The position numbers and the translations under genes were made by a program. The notes beneath the pieces are model-generated. The model saw only the letters and a program-made list of their open reading frames with translations. It was not told where the DNA came from and did no database searches. Shown here in pieces: positions 1-10,795 of a DNA stretch of 64,000 nt. The DNA comes from Hansfordia pulvinata. Its lineage: Eukaryota > Ascomycota > Sordariomycetes > Xylariales. The first letter of the stretch is position 1, and each line of letters starts with the position of its first letter. Location: NCBI GenBank assembly GCA_006538405.1, contig BJKQ01000010.1:558001-622000 (forward strand), read 5' to 3'.

Positions 1-607
1 ATGAGAAACTACGTGTACGAAATTTATGGCAAACGTTTCTTGCAGCTTCTTACCCGCGCTGTCGTCACATACCGCTTTCCCATGGTTCTTCTGCGAGTAC
101 CCGTTGGTGGTGTCATAAGATGGGCGTGCGACAAAGAGCAATGGCAGCTCTTCGCCGAGCCATTGCGTCTACTCACCAGGTCTCTGTGCTCGCCTTCCAC
201 CCTGTCGAAGTGTTATGACGAGTTGGGGCGTAATCCTGAGCTGCTTCGTCTATCTCTTGCCCAAGGCTTTGTTCGACGAGAGGGCTTCTTGGGAATCCAG
301 GGAGCGAACTGCCCCATTCCTTCCACAGCTCTCTTGATTACTTGAAGGCCCCTATTTCCTCCTGCCGCGAAAATTGTGCTGCACATTCTCACAACACTCT
401 GATAACTCACGGCCCACTAATCGATCCAAGCCCGCATCGACGACTCTTACCGGCCTATTGCCACCAACAACCCTTTCAAAGACCATGAAGATGTCTCGCA
501 ATGCCTCCATGAGCCCGGAGTAGGGAACACGCCCCCCCCCCCCCCCCCTCCACCGCTGTCTCTCACTACGTGGCTCTCTGCTAGCTACCGGAACTGACCC
601 CCGTCTG
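1..607. other. Left-edge region, no supported gene
   Basis: An open frame on the + strand covers 1-345, but it has no recognisable domain, no convincing start context and no clear coding bias, so I do not call it. A run of 17 C residues lies at 532-548. A neighbouring gene could extend in from the left, but I see no exon I can support. Confidence 0.4.
532..548. repeat. C17 homopolymer
   Basis: Seventeen consecutive C residues. A second C17 tract lies at 4704-4720. Tracts like this are hard to sequence, so the exact length is doubtful. Confidence 0.9.
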
Positions 608-1282
608 ATGTGCAGGGCAACAAGAACTCCGCCTGACACGGCGTCCCAGTCAAGCACCCTGAGCCAGGCCGCCTCTCACGACGCGAAGCGCCGCTTCGTG
701 TTGCCGTACCGCACCGCCGCCCACAGCGGCAGCCTCCCGGCGGGGGTGGACAGGCGGCGACCACCGGCCCCCGCCGCCGGGCCGGGCGACGCCCGACGAG
801 ACGGGCGCGGCCACGGCAGCAGCGGAAAGGCAGACCACCGCGCCCCGGCCGCCGACCACCATACCCGGCAAAACCACGACCGCCGCGCTGAGGATTTCGG
901 GGCCGGAGATGACTACTATCACGACGACCGCGACCCTTACGAGGACTACTACGACTACGACTACGACTACGATGATGACAGCCTCGACAGCCTCGACAGC
1001 CTCGACAGCCTCGACAGCCTCGACGACGCCGTGGCCCTTCTGGAGGGTCTCGTCGAGGCCCTCCACGCGGCGCGGCGGCAGAGCGCGCGCTCACCGCCGG
1101 GCCACGCGCTACCGGGGTCGGTGGCCCGCGCGCGCGAGGGCCTGGCGCAGATGGCCGGGGAGGCTAGGCGGACGATCGAGGCACTGGCGCGGAGGGGCGA
1201 GGAGGACAGGAGAAGGAGGAGGAGGAGGGGAGGAGGAGGAGCTCGCGAAGAAGCTGGAGGCGCTGGACGCGGCTTACTTTGA
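608..1282 (+). CDS. Possible low-complexity protein (doubtful)
   Basis: An open frame of 224 codons with strongly GC-biased third positions over about 1020-1200. The middle is acidic and tyrosine-rich (Asp-Tyr repeats at 945-970). A repeated Ser-Leu-Asp block, encoded by a 9-bp tandem repeat, covers about 982-1024. A helical Ala/Arg/Glu segment follows. In the AGG-rich stretch at about 1210-1250 the coding look moves to another frame, which begins Glu-Glu-Glu-Leu-Ala-Lys-Lys and runs to about 1500, so the real product may continue there through an intron or a sequence error. No domain is recognised. The N-terminus is arbitrary and an upstream exon is possible. It could equally be GC-rich non-coding DNA. 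Confidence 0.3.
   Translation: MCRATRTPPDTASQSSTLSQAASHDAKRRFVLPYRTAAHSGSLPAGVDRRRPPAPAAGPGDARRDGRGHGSSGKADHRAPAADHHTRQNHDRRAEDFGAGDDYYHDDRDPYEDYYDYDYDYDDDSLDSLDSLDSLDSLDDAVALLEGLVEALHAARRQSARSPPGHALPGSVARAREGLAQMAGEARRTIEALARRGEEDRRRRRRRGGGGAREEAGGAGRGLL
982..1024 (+). repeat. 9-bp tandem repeat (Ser-Leu-Asp codons)
   Basis: Nearly five exact copies of CCTCGACAG. If the surrounding frame is translated, they encode Ser-Leu-Asp repeats. Directly upstream is a TACGAC hexamer repeat (about 945-970). Confidence 0.85.
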
Positions 1283-3394
1283 GCGCCGCGGCGGCGGCGG
1301 CGACAGGGCTGCACCCGAGGGCCGTGTTCCGCACGGCTGCGGGAAAGCGGTGGACAGCGCCGCACGGGACGCGGCGGTGGATGAGGGGGTGCGCGTGAGG
1401 AGGGGTTTGTGTTCCGACCCACGGGCGCCGTCCGGACACTGCTGCCGGCGGCGGTGGTTTTCCGATGGCTGTGCGCCCTGCTGCGCACTTCTTTGCCGAG
1501 GTGGCGGCAGCCACGCCGTGCTTGATCCGTCCTGGGCGTTCTTTGCGGTCCCCTTTCCCCGGGCTCAGCATGGCATCTTCTGAGCGGCTGAGGCTGGACG
1601 TCGTTGGTCTCGTCTCGTTTTCGTTTTTTCCGTCTTGGGGAGGATTGCCCGAACAACCCTGGCCCGCAGGTTTTCGTTACAGTACCGTATGAAAGAACAT
1701 GTCGAGCATCGGGAATCTATGAGCATCCGTTTCAAGGCCTTGTAGTTGACGTCGTTGCATCTATCCGGCCGCTGCCCCTCGCTTGTATCGTTGTCGTGTC
1801 TTGACCCTGAGGAGCGTCGCCATGGCAGAGGGCGGGGATGCTCGACACTGTTGATCAGTGCACCCCGAAACAGCCCGGGACTGGCCTGAGGGTTTGTGGC
1901 CGGCCTCGGCACAGCACGGCATTGGTCCCGTGAGTGTGTGACCGACCCTCTGCTGGACGTGCGTGATTGTTCGACATGGCTGAAGAGGACCGGCGAACCA
2001 ACCTGCGGCTGGCGCTGCTGATGAAGGTTTACGAGTGCTTCAACCCTGCGCCGTATCAGCCGGCTCGTCCGCCTCAGAGAAGGAACGGCTTCCAGTCAAT
2101 CTCGGCGGTTCGGCCCAGCTGACAGGCCTGGCAGACACCCGCAGTCGTGTACCTGTACCTGTAGGTATAGTAAGCCGGAAACAGCAGTGCGGGAAAAGGC
2201 CCTCATCTGGTCGGCCAAGATCGAAATCACGCCGTAGCCGGGAATTCGCGGGTGGGATACCCGGGCCCCTCCGTGGACGCGCTGAGCCATCGCGGGCGGC
2301 CCGAAGCAAAGGCCTCCTCGCCTGGCTGCGAACCCAACAGGACATGGAGGGGCTTCGGTTGTCCGCAAAGCGAAGGTGGCCAGCGGCCCTGTTCGTCCGG
2401 GGGTGGGCTCCAACGGACGGACCGGGCTGGTCGCTCATCCAGCCACAGACTACTTGTTACCTACCTCTCGTACTTGATACCTGGCCGAGTTATTAGTCAA
2501 GGAAACCAGCAGCAACAGCATCGCGATCCATGGGCGAAGAAAGCGCGGGGCGGGGCAGGGCACGGAAAGCAGGGGAAATTCGATGAGTCTACGGTCGACT
2601 TTTGCCATGCGTTTTGGACAATGTACATACGATAGCGCCAGTGCTACCTGTGATTAGTTCCCTTTCCCCCCTCTGCCTCTCTGCCCCTCTGCCCCTCTTC
2701 TTTCACGTGTGATTCCCCCCGGCCGCCGCCCCGCCGGCTTGCAGACAGGCGGCCCAAAGGCACCCACTCGCGCCCCGGATCCAGGGCACGATGCGGTCTC
2801 GATGCGCTACGGCGGCGTTGCATCACGTCACAGAGTGGGGAACGACCTCTGAGCGCCGGGCGGGCGAGGCAGAGCGCAGACAGGACAGCCAGACACAAGA
2901 GCAGGGGGAGGGGGGCAATCAACCGATTTCGCGTCGATGCGCGATAAATGAATTGGTGGTGGTGGATGGGCAGAGGAGGTGGCTCTGGGCAGCCAGCCTG
3001 CGGATTGAGGCATCCTGCCGCATCAATTGGTCCGCGTCATGCTCTGTGCCTGTGCACCTCGCGGATGGGCACCGCAGGTTGCTTGCAAAAGTCGGGTGTG
3101 AGGGACGAGTAAAAGCGTTGCGAGAGAGAGAGTCCATAGGTGCAGCAGACCCGGCGGTGTTCCATGCGGTGGGCAGGTAGAAGGCAAGGATGCCACTTAT
3201 ACACATGCTCGTCGCACGCAGACGGAGGAGGCAGCCCTCGATTATACCTAACGTAGCGCCGTGATTATACGTAGCGCCGCTCCCCCCCCCTCTCTCTTCC
3301 CGGTCCTTTCTCTCGCTGCCCGCTGCCCTTCTGTCGCTACTCTCTACTTTGGTATTTATTCTCCGGCTTGTCCTCCGAGATTCACTCCAGCATC
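1283..3394. other. Intergenic, no supported gene
   Basis: Several overlapping open frames occur on both strands, as expected in GC-rich DNA, but none has a recognisable domain or a splice-consistent structure. The 3' part (3260-3394) is pyrimidine-rich and is probably promoter and leader for the HAD gene downstream. Confidence 0.5.
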
Positions 3395-3453
3395 TTCGCT
3401 CACTTGTCTCCCTTCGCTCACTTGTCTCTCTTCGCTCGACTCGACTCGACTCG
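3395..3453 (+). repeat. 18-bp direct repeat plus GACTC repeat in a leader
   Basis: TTCGCTCACTTGTCTCYC occurs twice in tandem (3395-3412 and 3413-3430) and starts a third time. A short CGACT repeat follows (to about 3453). It lies about 45 nt upstream of the HAD start codon, so it belongs to the pyrimidine-rich 5' leader or core promoter. Confidence 0.75.
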
Positions 3454-3496
3454 ACTTTACCCGACTGCCACCCCCCACAACACCCACAACTTCACG

Positions 3497-4349
3497 ATGC
3501 CGCCCATTAAGGAGATCCTGTTCGACTGCGACAACACGCTGGTGCTCAGCGAGGACATTGCCTTTGCGAGCTGCGCGCAGCTGGCCAACGAGGTGTTTGA
3601 GCGCCACGGCGTCGAGCACCGCTACACGGGCCGGTCGCTGCAGCACGAGTTTGTCGGCATGGGCTTCGGCGGCGTCCTCAAGAAGCTGCAGGACAAGTAC
3701 GGCTTCACCATGCCCGCCGACGAGTGGCAGGCGTTCGTCGACCGCGAGCTGGGCAAGACCATCGAGAACCTCGAGAAGGACTGCGAGCCCTGCGAGGGCG
3801 TCATGCCTGTGCTCGAGCGCCTGTGGCAGGACAAGGCGTACGGCATGACGCTCGTCTCGAGCTCCGCCATGAGCCGCCTCGAGGCCTCGATCCGCAAGAC
3901 GCGCCAGGACAAGTACTTCCCCCGCGCCCGCGTCTTCTCCGCCGTCTCCTCCCTCGACCCGCCCTCCTCCAAGCCCGACCCCAAGATCTACCTCTACGCC
4001 TGCGAGCAGATCGGCGCGAAGCCTAGCGAGTGCGTCACCATCGAGGACAGCCGATCCGGTGAGTGTGCCCGTGCCCCCCCTTCTCCCCGCCTGCGATCCT
4101 CATGGAAACGAGTGCGAGAGGAAAGAAGAAAAAATTAACTGACAGAACGCTTCCCCTTCCTTCTTAGGTGCCACCGCGGCCAAGCGCGCCGGCATCGTCA
4201 CCATCGGCTACGTCGGCCCGTACCTGGCCGAGGGCGGCGTCGAGAAGCAGGAGCAGATGGTCAAGGTCCTGCGCGACGAGTGCGGGGCCGCCGCGATCAT
4301 GTACCACTGGGACGAATTTGACGGCATCCTGAGCAAGTTGCAGGAGTAG
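3497..4349 (+). CDS. HAD superfamily hydrolase
   Basis: Predicted HAD-type phosphohydrolase of 247 residues; the substrate cannot be inferred. Exons are 3497-4058 and 4168-4349. The intron has a GTGAGT donor, an ACTGAC branch site and a TTCTTAG acceptor. Residues 8-14 form HAD motif I (DCDNTLV, nucleophile Asp and acid/base Asp). An alpha-helical cap follows. Motif II is the VSSS segment, motif III the Lys of SKPDPKIY, and motif IV the IEDSRSGATAAKRAG segment split by the intron. The combination of cap and motif IV resembles the beta-phosphoglucomutase/2-haloacid dehalogenase-like branch. The first ATG in frame after the pyrimidine-rich leader was chosen. No targeting signal is seen, so it is probably cytosolic. 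The frame is intact, and it lies just upstream of a tRNA gene. Confidence 0.93.
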
Positions 4350-4565
4350 ATTGGGGGCTTCGGCTTCGGCGTCGGCGTCGGCGGTTGAGCGTTCTATTAC
4401 ATGTCATACAGTCAAGATCTAGAGACTACACCACCTAGACAATACAGATCAGATCAGTTGCAAGATGCTGTCGTCGCTTGGGCCGTAGATTGGGTGAGCT
4501 TCTGGAACTGCGTAGGTTATGTAGGTGCATAGACAACGAGTTCTTTCATCAAATCATCAATCATC
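4350..4565. other. 3' flank of HAD gene
   Basis: Short spacer between the HAD stop codon and tRNA-Pro. It begins with a GGCTTCGGCTTCGGCGTCGGCGTCGGC-type GC-rich repeat and then becomes AT-richer. It probably contains the 3' UTR; no gene is seen. Confidence 0.6.
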
Positions 4566-4656
4566 GCCCGGATGGTCTAGCGGTATGATACTCGCTTAGG
4601 GTCAACACCTAAGTACAATTTGCGAGTGGTCCCCGGTTCGAGCCCGGGTTCGGGCC
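4566..4656 (+). tRNA. tRNA-Pro(AGG), with intron
   Basis: A complete cloverleaf can be drawn. The acceptor arms are 4566-4572 and 4649-4655, with one G:T pair. The D arm contains GGTCTAGCGGTATGAT, typical of fungal tRNA-Pro. The anticodon stem is CTCGC (4591-4595) with GCGAG (4622-4626), the variable loop 4627-4631, and the T arm 4632-4648 with TTCGAGC in the loop. The anticodon AGG is at 4598-4600. A 19-nt intron (4602-4620) sits one base 3' of the anticodon and contains CCTAA, complementary to the anticodon loop. The A and B boxes are the internal polymerase III promoter. Confidence 0.95.
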
Positions 4657-5435
4657 CAATCTTTTGCCTGTCCTCCCTCACCGAGGGAGCGACATCCCTT
4701 TTGCCCCCCCCCCCCCCCCCTTGCAGGTCTCTCTTCATGTTGAATCCAACCCTCAACTGTATGCCAGCAGAGTTGCCAATGCGGACAACCATATACTCTT
4801 ATTCATATACTTCAGGCAAACACAGAGTTGAATTTGCGCGCGAAGTATGACCCCTGTCAGTCGGCCTTTAGTAGCGCGCGAGATACCGCAACTCAATCTC
4901 GGAAACGCTTAATCGACCAACCCCTCACTGCCCGGCACTAATGCCCTGAAAGTGTCGAAGCGATTCATGGCCGTGTCTTTCAGCTGTGAGAATTGCCTTG
5001 GACCATCCGTTGGACTTCCGACTTCAACCATACGGGCTGTGAGTGCCTGATGTGTACGAGTACATGAGCTATCTATATGTTGTCCCACCGTGCTGGGTGC
5101 CTCTTCAAATGTACCTCCATGTATCGTGGCGGCTCAGGTTGAACGCGCAATTTATGCACAGCCCAAGGTTGAACTGCACCGGGTGCAGCCCCAGCGCCAT
5201 GTGTACTGCATAAATATCAGCTATGCACAGCAAGCACAGACCACCTAAGCGACCACACACAACGATAAGACTCCACGGCCAGCGAAATCTTCCAGCAGCT
5301 GCCCACCAAATCGAACCCCATCTCCATCCAACCTCCCGCGCCCGCACCGACCCAACCTCGTCTCGCCCTCGCCCGCGACCGCACCTGTCCTCCGCCCTCA
5401 CCGACCCGCGACGACCCCCGACGCCGACCGCCATC
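4657..5435. other. Intergenic, no supported gene
   Basis: Spacer between the tRNA and eIF3k. It holds a C17 tract (4704-4720), a GTACGAGTAC motif (5054-5063) and the C-rich leader of eIF3k (about 5240-5435). No polymerase III T-run terminator is obvious directly after the tRNA; the nearest is the TTTT at 4699-4702. Confidence 0.6.
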
Positions 5436-6407
5436 ATGGACGCCAGCGAAGACCCCGCGAGCGCCCCGACCACATCACGGCCATCATCAACGGCCTCGAG
5501 CGCTACAACCCCGAGGCCGTCGGCACCCTCGAGGACTACCTGCGCCAGCAGTGCGAGCAGCGCTTTTGCGACTGCAACGCCAACCGCACCCTCCTCAAGC
5601 TGTACGTCTGCCTGCCTGCCGCCGACGACGACTTGTTTTCTGTGTGGCCCCCTGGGGATTTTATGTGTGGCTCCTGTGGAATGATGAGCATCATGTCAAC
5701 GTTTCCTATTACCTGACCAGCGACGGGATTAGACCCGTCGTGCGGAAGTCAACTCTAGTGATCCTGACCATCAGCGCCGCCGCCTCCCCTCCTCTTTTTC
5801 CTGCCTTTGTCACTCAGACACTGCTTCATGACGTCCCCTACCCCCAGCTGACCCCCACCCCAGCTACCAGCTCAACCCCGACCGCGTCAAGGATGAGGTC
5901 GTCACCAACGCCCTGGTCAAGTCCATGACCTGCTTCCCGTCGCCGCAGTTCCACCTGGCGCTGCACCTGATCCCCCCGTCGATCCTGGCCCCGGCCAACG
6001 CCCACGCCGAGCTGCCCGAGGCCATCAACAAGCTGCGCGAGCTCAACAACCAGCTCGAGGGCGCCTCGTACGCCCGCTTCTGGGCCACCCTGGACAGCGA
6101 CGACCTGTACGCCGACATGACGACCGACATTGAGGGCTTCGAGGAGATGATCCGCATCCGCATCGCCTCGCTCGTCAGCCACGCCTACCGCGAGATCGAC
6201 CTCGCCGTCCTCGAGTCCTGGCTCGGGCTCGAGGGCGACGCCGCCCAAAAGTTCGTCACCGACACGGCCGGCTGGAAGGTCGAGGGCGCCCTCGTCAAGA
6301 TCCCCAAGAACCAGGAGAACGAGGCCAAGAAGACCGAGGTTCGCGAGGACGTCAACGTCGACATGTTCTCGCGCGTCGTCCGGAGGGCGTGGGAGAAGAC
6401 CGCGTAG
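5436..6407 (+). CDS. eif3k: Translation initiation factor eIF3 subunit k (apparent frameshift)
   Basis: Non-core subunit of eIF3, which helps recruit mRNA to the 40S ribosome. Exons are 5436-5601 and 5864-6407, with a long 262-nt intron (GTACGT donor, CTGAC branch, CCCCAG acceptor). The body matches the eIF3k helical-repeat/PCI-type family: [33 protein letters not shown], and a C-terminal [23 protein letters not shown] segment. About 236 residues, the usual family length. Oddity: the start codon is in one frame and everything from Glu-Arg-Pro-Asp-His-Ile (5459) on is in another. One missing base near the C4 run at 5453-5456 would join them, giving a family-like N-terminus. There is no alternative upstream ATG in the body frame close by. 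Confidence 0.92.
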
Positions 6408-6872
6408 AAGGGGGGGGCGTGAGTGTGGCACGGAAAAGATCAATCATCGCGCCGCAGGCATACAAAAGTTTCAAAGGGACGACGATTATGAATCACCGGG
6501 CGGACATGGAAACGACCTGGATGCATGTGCATGACGAAAGGGTCACGGCGTTAACGGGGCGGTTTACATTTGGGTCGGGCTCCTGCCCGTTGTCTTAATT
6601 GATGGGCCACAGGCCGTCAAGAAGTAATCTGGTTCTCCGTGGCGTGATTCGCATGTGAACTGGTCAGGCTGACAAGAAGCGGCCCATCCTCACTAATGTC
6701 GTAGATATAACCCTTGTTGTTGACCATTCGTTTCGTCGTTGTTTGAGTCACCCAACGCCCCTCTGGATATACCACGATTTGAGAGCGATACATTCGGCCC
6801 CCTTCCAGAGCTCCTCTGTACTCCTCTTCATTCCCGTCCTTTTTTTTCTCTCTTCCCTCCCCCCACTTCGTA
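6408..6872. other. Convergent 3' flanks of eIF3k and TSR4-like gene
   Basis: Short region between two converging genes. Nothing beyond probable 3' UTRs is seen. The stretch at 6600-6760 is AT-richer than its surroundings, as expected for polyadenylation regions. Confidence 0.6.
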
Positions 6873-8403
6873 TCACCGCCGGCCCCCGACCTCCTCCCAC
6901 TGCACGCCAGCCCACTCCTCGAGGTAGCCGGCGCGGCCCTCGGGGACGCCTGGGGCCTGGCAGTCGGCGCGGCAGACGGCGACGATGACGGTGCCCCAGT
7001 CCATGCCCTCGAGGCTGGGGTCGTCGGCCTCGAGCTCCGCGATGGCGCCGGGGACGAGCTGGACCTCGAAGGTGCGCGGGCCGCCGCAGTTGGGGCACCT
7101 GGGGGCACCCTTGCCGCCGCCGGGAATAATGTCACCACCGCCACCACCGCCACCGCCCGTGTTGTTATTGAAGAGGTGGCCGACGGCGTCCGTCTTGGAG
7201 TAGAGCAGCGGCGCGCCGCCGTACTCGTACCGGATGGCCTGCTCCGGGTTCTGGGCCAGTCGGTCCGCGAAGCGCTGGAACGTCTGGTCCATGCTCGACT
7301 CGAAGACGTCCTTGTTGCTGCCTTTTCCCTCAGTCATGCCCTCGTCCACGCCCTCCAGCCTCGTCTGCTGCGGCACCGCGTCGGCCGCCGGCGTCGGGTC
7401 CAGCGTCTCGTACTCGGCGTCGCTTAGGTAGGAGACCGGGTACGGGCGCGGCTGGTCCACCTCGGCAGGCCAGGGCTCCGGGGCCGGGGCCGGGGTCGGC
7501 GGTGCGGTCTTGCCTGCGGCGGTTGTCTGGTCGTTGTTGAGGTCGAGCGTCTGCGCAAAGGTGCGCGGGAGCGATGTGTCTGCCTCGTCTGCGGCGGCGG
7601 CGGCGGCGGCTTCTGATGCTGCTGTCGCTGATGCCGATGGTGCTTTGGGGTCTTCGCCCTTGGCCTTCTCGGTGTCGGCCTTGCTTTGGGCCTTCGGGGC
7701 GGCGGGGCTGGAGAAGGGGTTGGCGGAGGCGGCGGCGGTCGAGAATGGGTTGACGGAGGAGGCAGCGGCGCCGGTCGAGAAAGGGTTGGTCAGACTGGCG
7801 CTGCCGCCTATGGTCTGCGCGCCGAAGAGGGTCTCGCCCAGGTTGGGGGAGGGGGCTGCTGCTTCTGCTTCTGCTGGTCGGGCTGCGGAGACTTGTCATC
7901 CTCCTTTGTCTCCCTTCCCGCCTGGCCCCCGGCGGCAGAGGAGGCGCCCGGGTCCACCCTGACGCCGCGGATGGCGCGGATGCTGCCCTGGCGGCGCTGG
8001 CAGGAGCGGCGGCGGCAGGCGAAGACGTAGAGGCGCCTCTGGTGGCCGGGGAAGGTGGAGGGAAGCTCGGCGTTGAGCTGCATCAGCAGGACCATCAGGT
8101 CGCTGCAGACGCCGCAGCGGGCCAGGGCGCTGGACGCGGGGGAGTCGGGGTCGAGCCATTCCTGAGGGGGATGGGGGGAAGCTGTCAGCTGCCAGAAGAG
8201 ACAAGACCCGGCGGAACCTAAGCGATCCTGTGTCGTGGGGAGAAAGAGAAGGGGGAAAAAAAAAAGGAACTCACCGGGCGACCTCCCAGCCGACTGATAT
8301 CCTCGGGCTCGTCGGCGGCGAAGCCCAGCAGGACGTTGGTCTCCTGGTAGTCGTCGCGCTCGTCGGCGGACGAGTCGCTGTCGTAGTCGGGCTTGGGCGC
8401 CAT
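6873..8403 (-). CDS. tsr4: TSR4/PDCD2-like ribosome-assembly protein (apparent frameshift)
   Basis: PDCD2/Tsr4 family proteins chaperone ribosomal protein uS5 (Rps2) during 40S assembly. Exon 1 is 8403-8275. The intron is 8274-8162 (GTGAGT donor, CTCAG acceptor). Exon 2 runs from 8161 to the stop at 6873. The N-terminus has the family LLGFAADEPED motif, followed by a Cys-rich domain (RCGVC...YVFACRRRSC). A long Ala/Pro/Ser linker with repeated Asn-Pro-Phe-Ser follows. The C-terminal PDCD2_C domain has QAIRYEYGGAPLLYS and the zinc-ligand pair CPNCGGPRTFEVQLVP. Total about 472 residues. Oddity: the N-terminal half and the Asn-Leu-Gly-Glu-Thr onward part are in different frames. One extra G in either of the two G5 runs at 7845-7849 and 7851-7855 restores continuity. 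A second intron in the linker is the alternative, but its donor would be weak. Confidence 0.9.
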
Positions 8404-10168
8404 GGCTGCGGCGCGGGGAGGGGCGCTGTTCAGAGGCAGGTGTACGTGGTGGTGGGATGTCGGCAGTTCGGGGGTGACGGGTGACGGGTGTCTGTCTGTC
8501 TGTCTGCTCTGATTTTGCGGATTGCGACTTGAGAGTCTTTTTCTGTTTCTTTTTTCTTTTCTTGGCGGCCTTGAGGTGCTACTTTGAAAAGGCGCCTGCC
8601 CAGTGGTCGCTATAGCAGCAGCGAATTAATTCACAGGTCGCTACCTGGAGCTCCCCATGTCCTGGGCTGCCCCCCGTGAACCGCGTTTTTTGGAGGGGTA
8701 GGCGGGGCTTATCGCGTCCTTATCGCGCTGTCAGAGCCCTGCCCCCCCGAACGAACGACACTGTCAAACGGCCTCTGTACCTCGTGTATGTACCTGTTCC
8801 GGGCACTTACACCGGGTGAGGTCGTGTTCATCCATCCGAGACCACCTTCGATAAAAGGTACCTAACCTATTCATTCACACGAGTCGGGCCCGTCACGATG
8901 TCTGCACACACCATGCACAGACAGAGGTTGTGAGTCTGGTGAGAAGCGGAATGAAATCCACATCTTCGAATTACTCGTTCGCACAGCTGGGCCTGTCACT
9001 TGGCCCCTCAACACCACTCGTACGCCAGCCAGCTGTAGTACCCGTACTGCCGCAAGCTCCAGGCCGCTCGATCACGGATGCAGAGACCGCAAAGTTCACA
9101 GTCGTTCTGTCTCGTCGATCCCTGGGTGGTGATCAAGCCGGCCCTCTTGAGGCAACGGCGGCTTCAGAGGGAACACCAAAGGTGCAGCCCCGGCATCTAT
9201 CGCCCAGGTGCCACATCCACGCCGGCCGATATACCTTTCCCCCATGTTCCGCAGGCATGCCGCGCCCTACCAATGTGCGGACTCGCCAGTAAAGGCCAAG
9301 CCTCAAGTACCCAAGACACCTGGCATCCCGGTCTGAAAGAACACAGCCCTCGATTGTCCACTCCGTGGCAAAAGGTGGGGTTTACATAAGAGGCAAGCAA
9401 GGGAAGTCGTCAGTGGCGGCTCAAGACGGGAGGCGGGTCCCAGCAAAGCGCAACGCTGTCAGCAGCGCGGGAGGGCGAGCATGATTTGCAATGGATGGAT
9501 TCAAGCAGACCGCGAGGCAAGGCAACCCCCCACTGCCGCCTCACTTCGATTGCCGATGATGCCCTGGTTCACTCACCAGTCGAGACTCGAGGCAAGCCAG
9601 GCCAGGTCGGCCTGTGAGGGGGGCTCGTTGGATCGGTCGGGATTGTATTGTGATTTCCATCGTGATGCCCGACCCGGACCACTCTTTCATCAAGCCACAC
9701 TGCTGTTTCTTTCTGTTCTCTTCGTGGCGAGGGTTGGTCGTCCTGTGTTTGTTGGCGAGGTGGCGCCAATGCGCCACGCCCCGACCCACGCGCACTGTCA
9801 GGTCCGCTTATGATCATCGCTTAGGACCATCCTTTCGCTCTGTTTACGCATGTGGCGCCTTTGCCTTCCATTTCGGCTTGCCGCTGTGCTTGTATTTTCG
9901 AAAAGGGACTTCAGGACTTCAGGGAGGAGAGACCTGGCCGGCAGAGGGGGCAGCTGGATGCAGGACTGAGGAGACACACTCACCATCCAGAGTCGAGTCT
10001 CTCTCCATGACGCGGCAACACTTCTGGGTAACTGCTGATTCTATTACTTCAGCTGGGTATCGTCTAATCTAGCGATAGTGGTAGATGACTATCCTGTAGG
10101 AGTGGCGTGCCGTCCATCAGCTCTGGACAGACGGACACACAGACACACAGACACACATACAGCCGAGT
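8404..10168. other. Intergenic, no supported gene
   Basis: Upstream region of the TSR4-like gene. It contains a GTCT repeat (about 8490-8510), a T-rich tract, GGTACCTAACCT (8857-8868) and ACTCGTAC (9016-9023). The open frames between 8930 and 10150 have no domain, signal peptide or splice structure that would support a gene. Confidence 0.5.
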
Positions 10169-10653
10169 TTAAGCATTTCTGGCTTCTGCGGCTGCCTGTT
10201 CGGCTTCTGCGGCCTCCTTTTCGGCCTTTTTCCTCTCCTGCTTGTTCTCCGGCGGCTCTTCCCTAGGCGAGCAGAGTTTTACCGTGGTGTCGCAGAAGTA
10301 ATCTCCGGCTCCGTCCAGCGCCTCGCACAGGTCCTGGCACTCCTTGTCTACCCTTGCCCTCTCTTCAGGGAGGTGCCCGTACTTGTAGATGTTGCAACTC
10401 GGCCTCCTGGAGAACTCCATGAAGCCCGGCCTGCTGGCCAAGCACGATCTGGGATCCACGAGCTTTCTCAGGCTGCGCTCCTGCCAGGTTTTTTGTCTCG
10501 TGAGCTTCAGATTCCCATTCAGACGCCGTCGGCGGTGAGCTTTCGCAAAAGGGGGAGAGGGGAAGGGGAACGCACCTCAAGTCCTGGTGTAATGACCAAG
10601 GCAGACGCCGCCGCTGCCAGGGCGGTCACTGCGAGGAGGCTGTTGAGCTGCAT
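10169..10653 (-). CDS. Small secreted 6-Cys protein, candidate effector
   Basis: Not recognised by family. Exons are 10653-10576 and 10480-10169, with the intron 10575-10481 (GTGCGT donor, TGGCAG acceptor). The 129-residue product begins with a clear signal peptide (MQLNSLLAVTALAAAASA) directly preceding a hydrophilic mature chain. Six Cys residues lie in the middle third (SC...SC...EC...LC...FC...LC), compatible with three disulfides. The last 30 or so residues are a Lys/Glu/Ala-rich helix. Small size, signal peptide and even Cys count fit apoplastic effector-like or antimicrobial secreted proteins of ascomycetes, but this is inference. A TATATA element lies about 140 nt upstream. The frame is intact. 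Confidence 0.8.
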
Positions 10654-10789
10654 TGTTGCTTGCTTTGCCTGTCTGTCTATACGTCTATCGAATCGCCCTC
10701 GCCAGCACGCGGATAGCCCGGTCAAGAATTCGATGGCTCGTTGAGACCGACTCTACTCTCACTCACGTGCGCTGGGCTCCTCGCTTCTC

Positions 10790-10795
10790 TATATA
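10790..10795 (-). promoter_or_regulatory. TATA-like element upstream of 6-Cys secreted gene
   Basis: TATATA on the minus strand about 140 nt upstream of the start codon at 10653, within otherwise GC-rich DNA. Position and orientation fit a core promoter. Confidence 0.5.

Noticed and set aside
1..345. Open frame at the left edge
   Set aside because: No recognisable domain; it could be part of a gene off the left end but nothing proves it.
5602..5863. Reading through the eIF3k intron as coding
   Set aside because: The frame closes and the conserved Lys-Leu-Tyr-Gln-Leu-Asn-Pro-Asp-Arg only forms when the 262-nt intron is removed.
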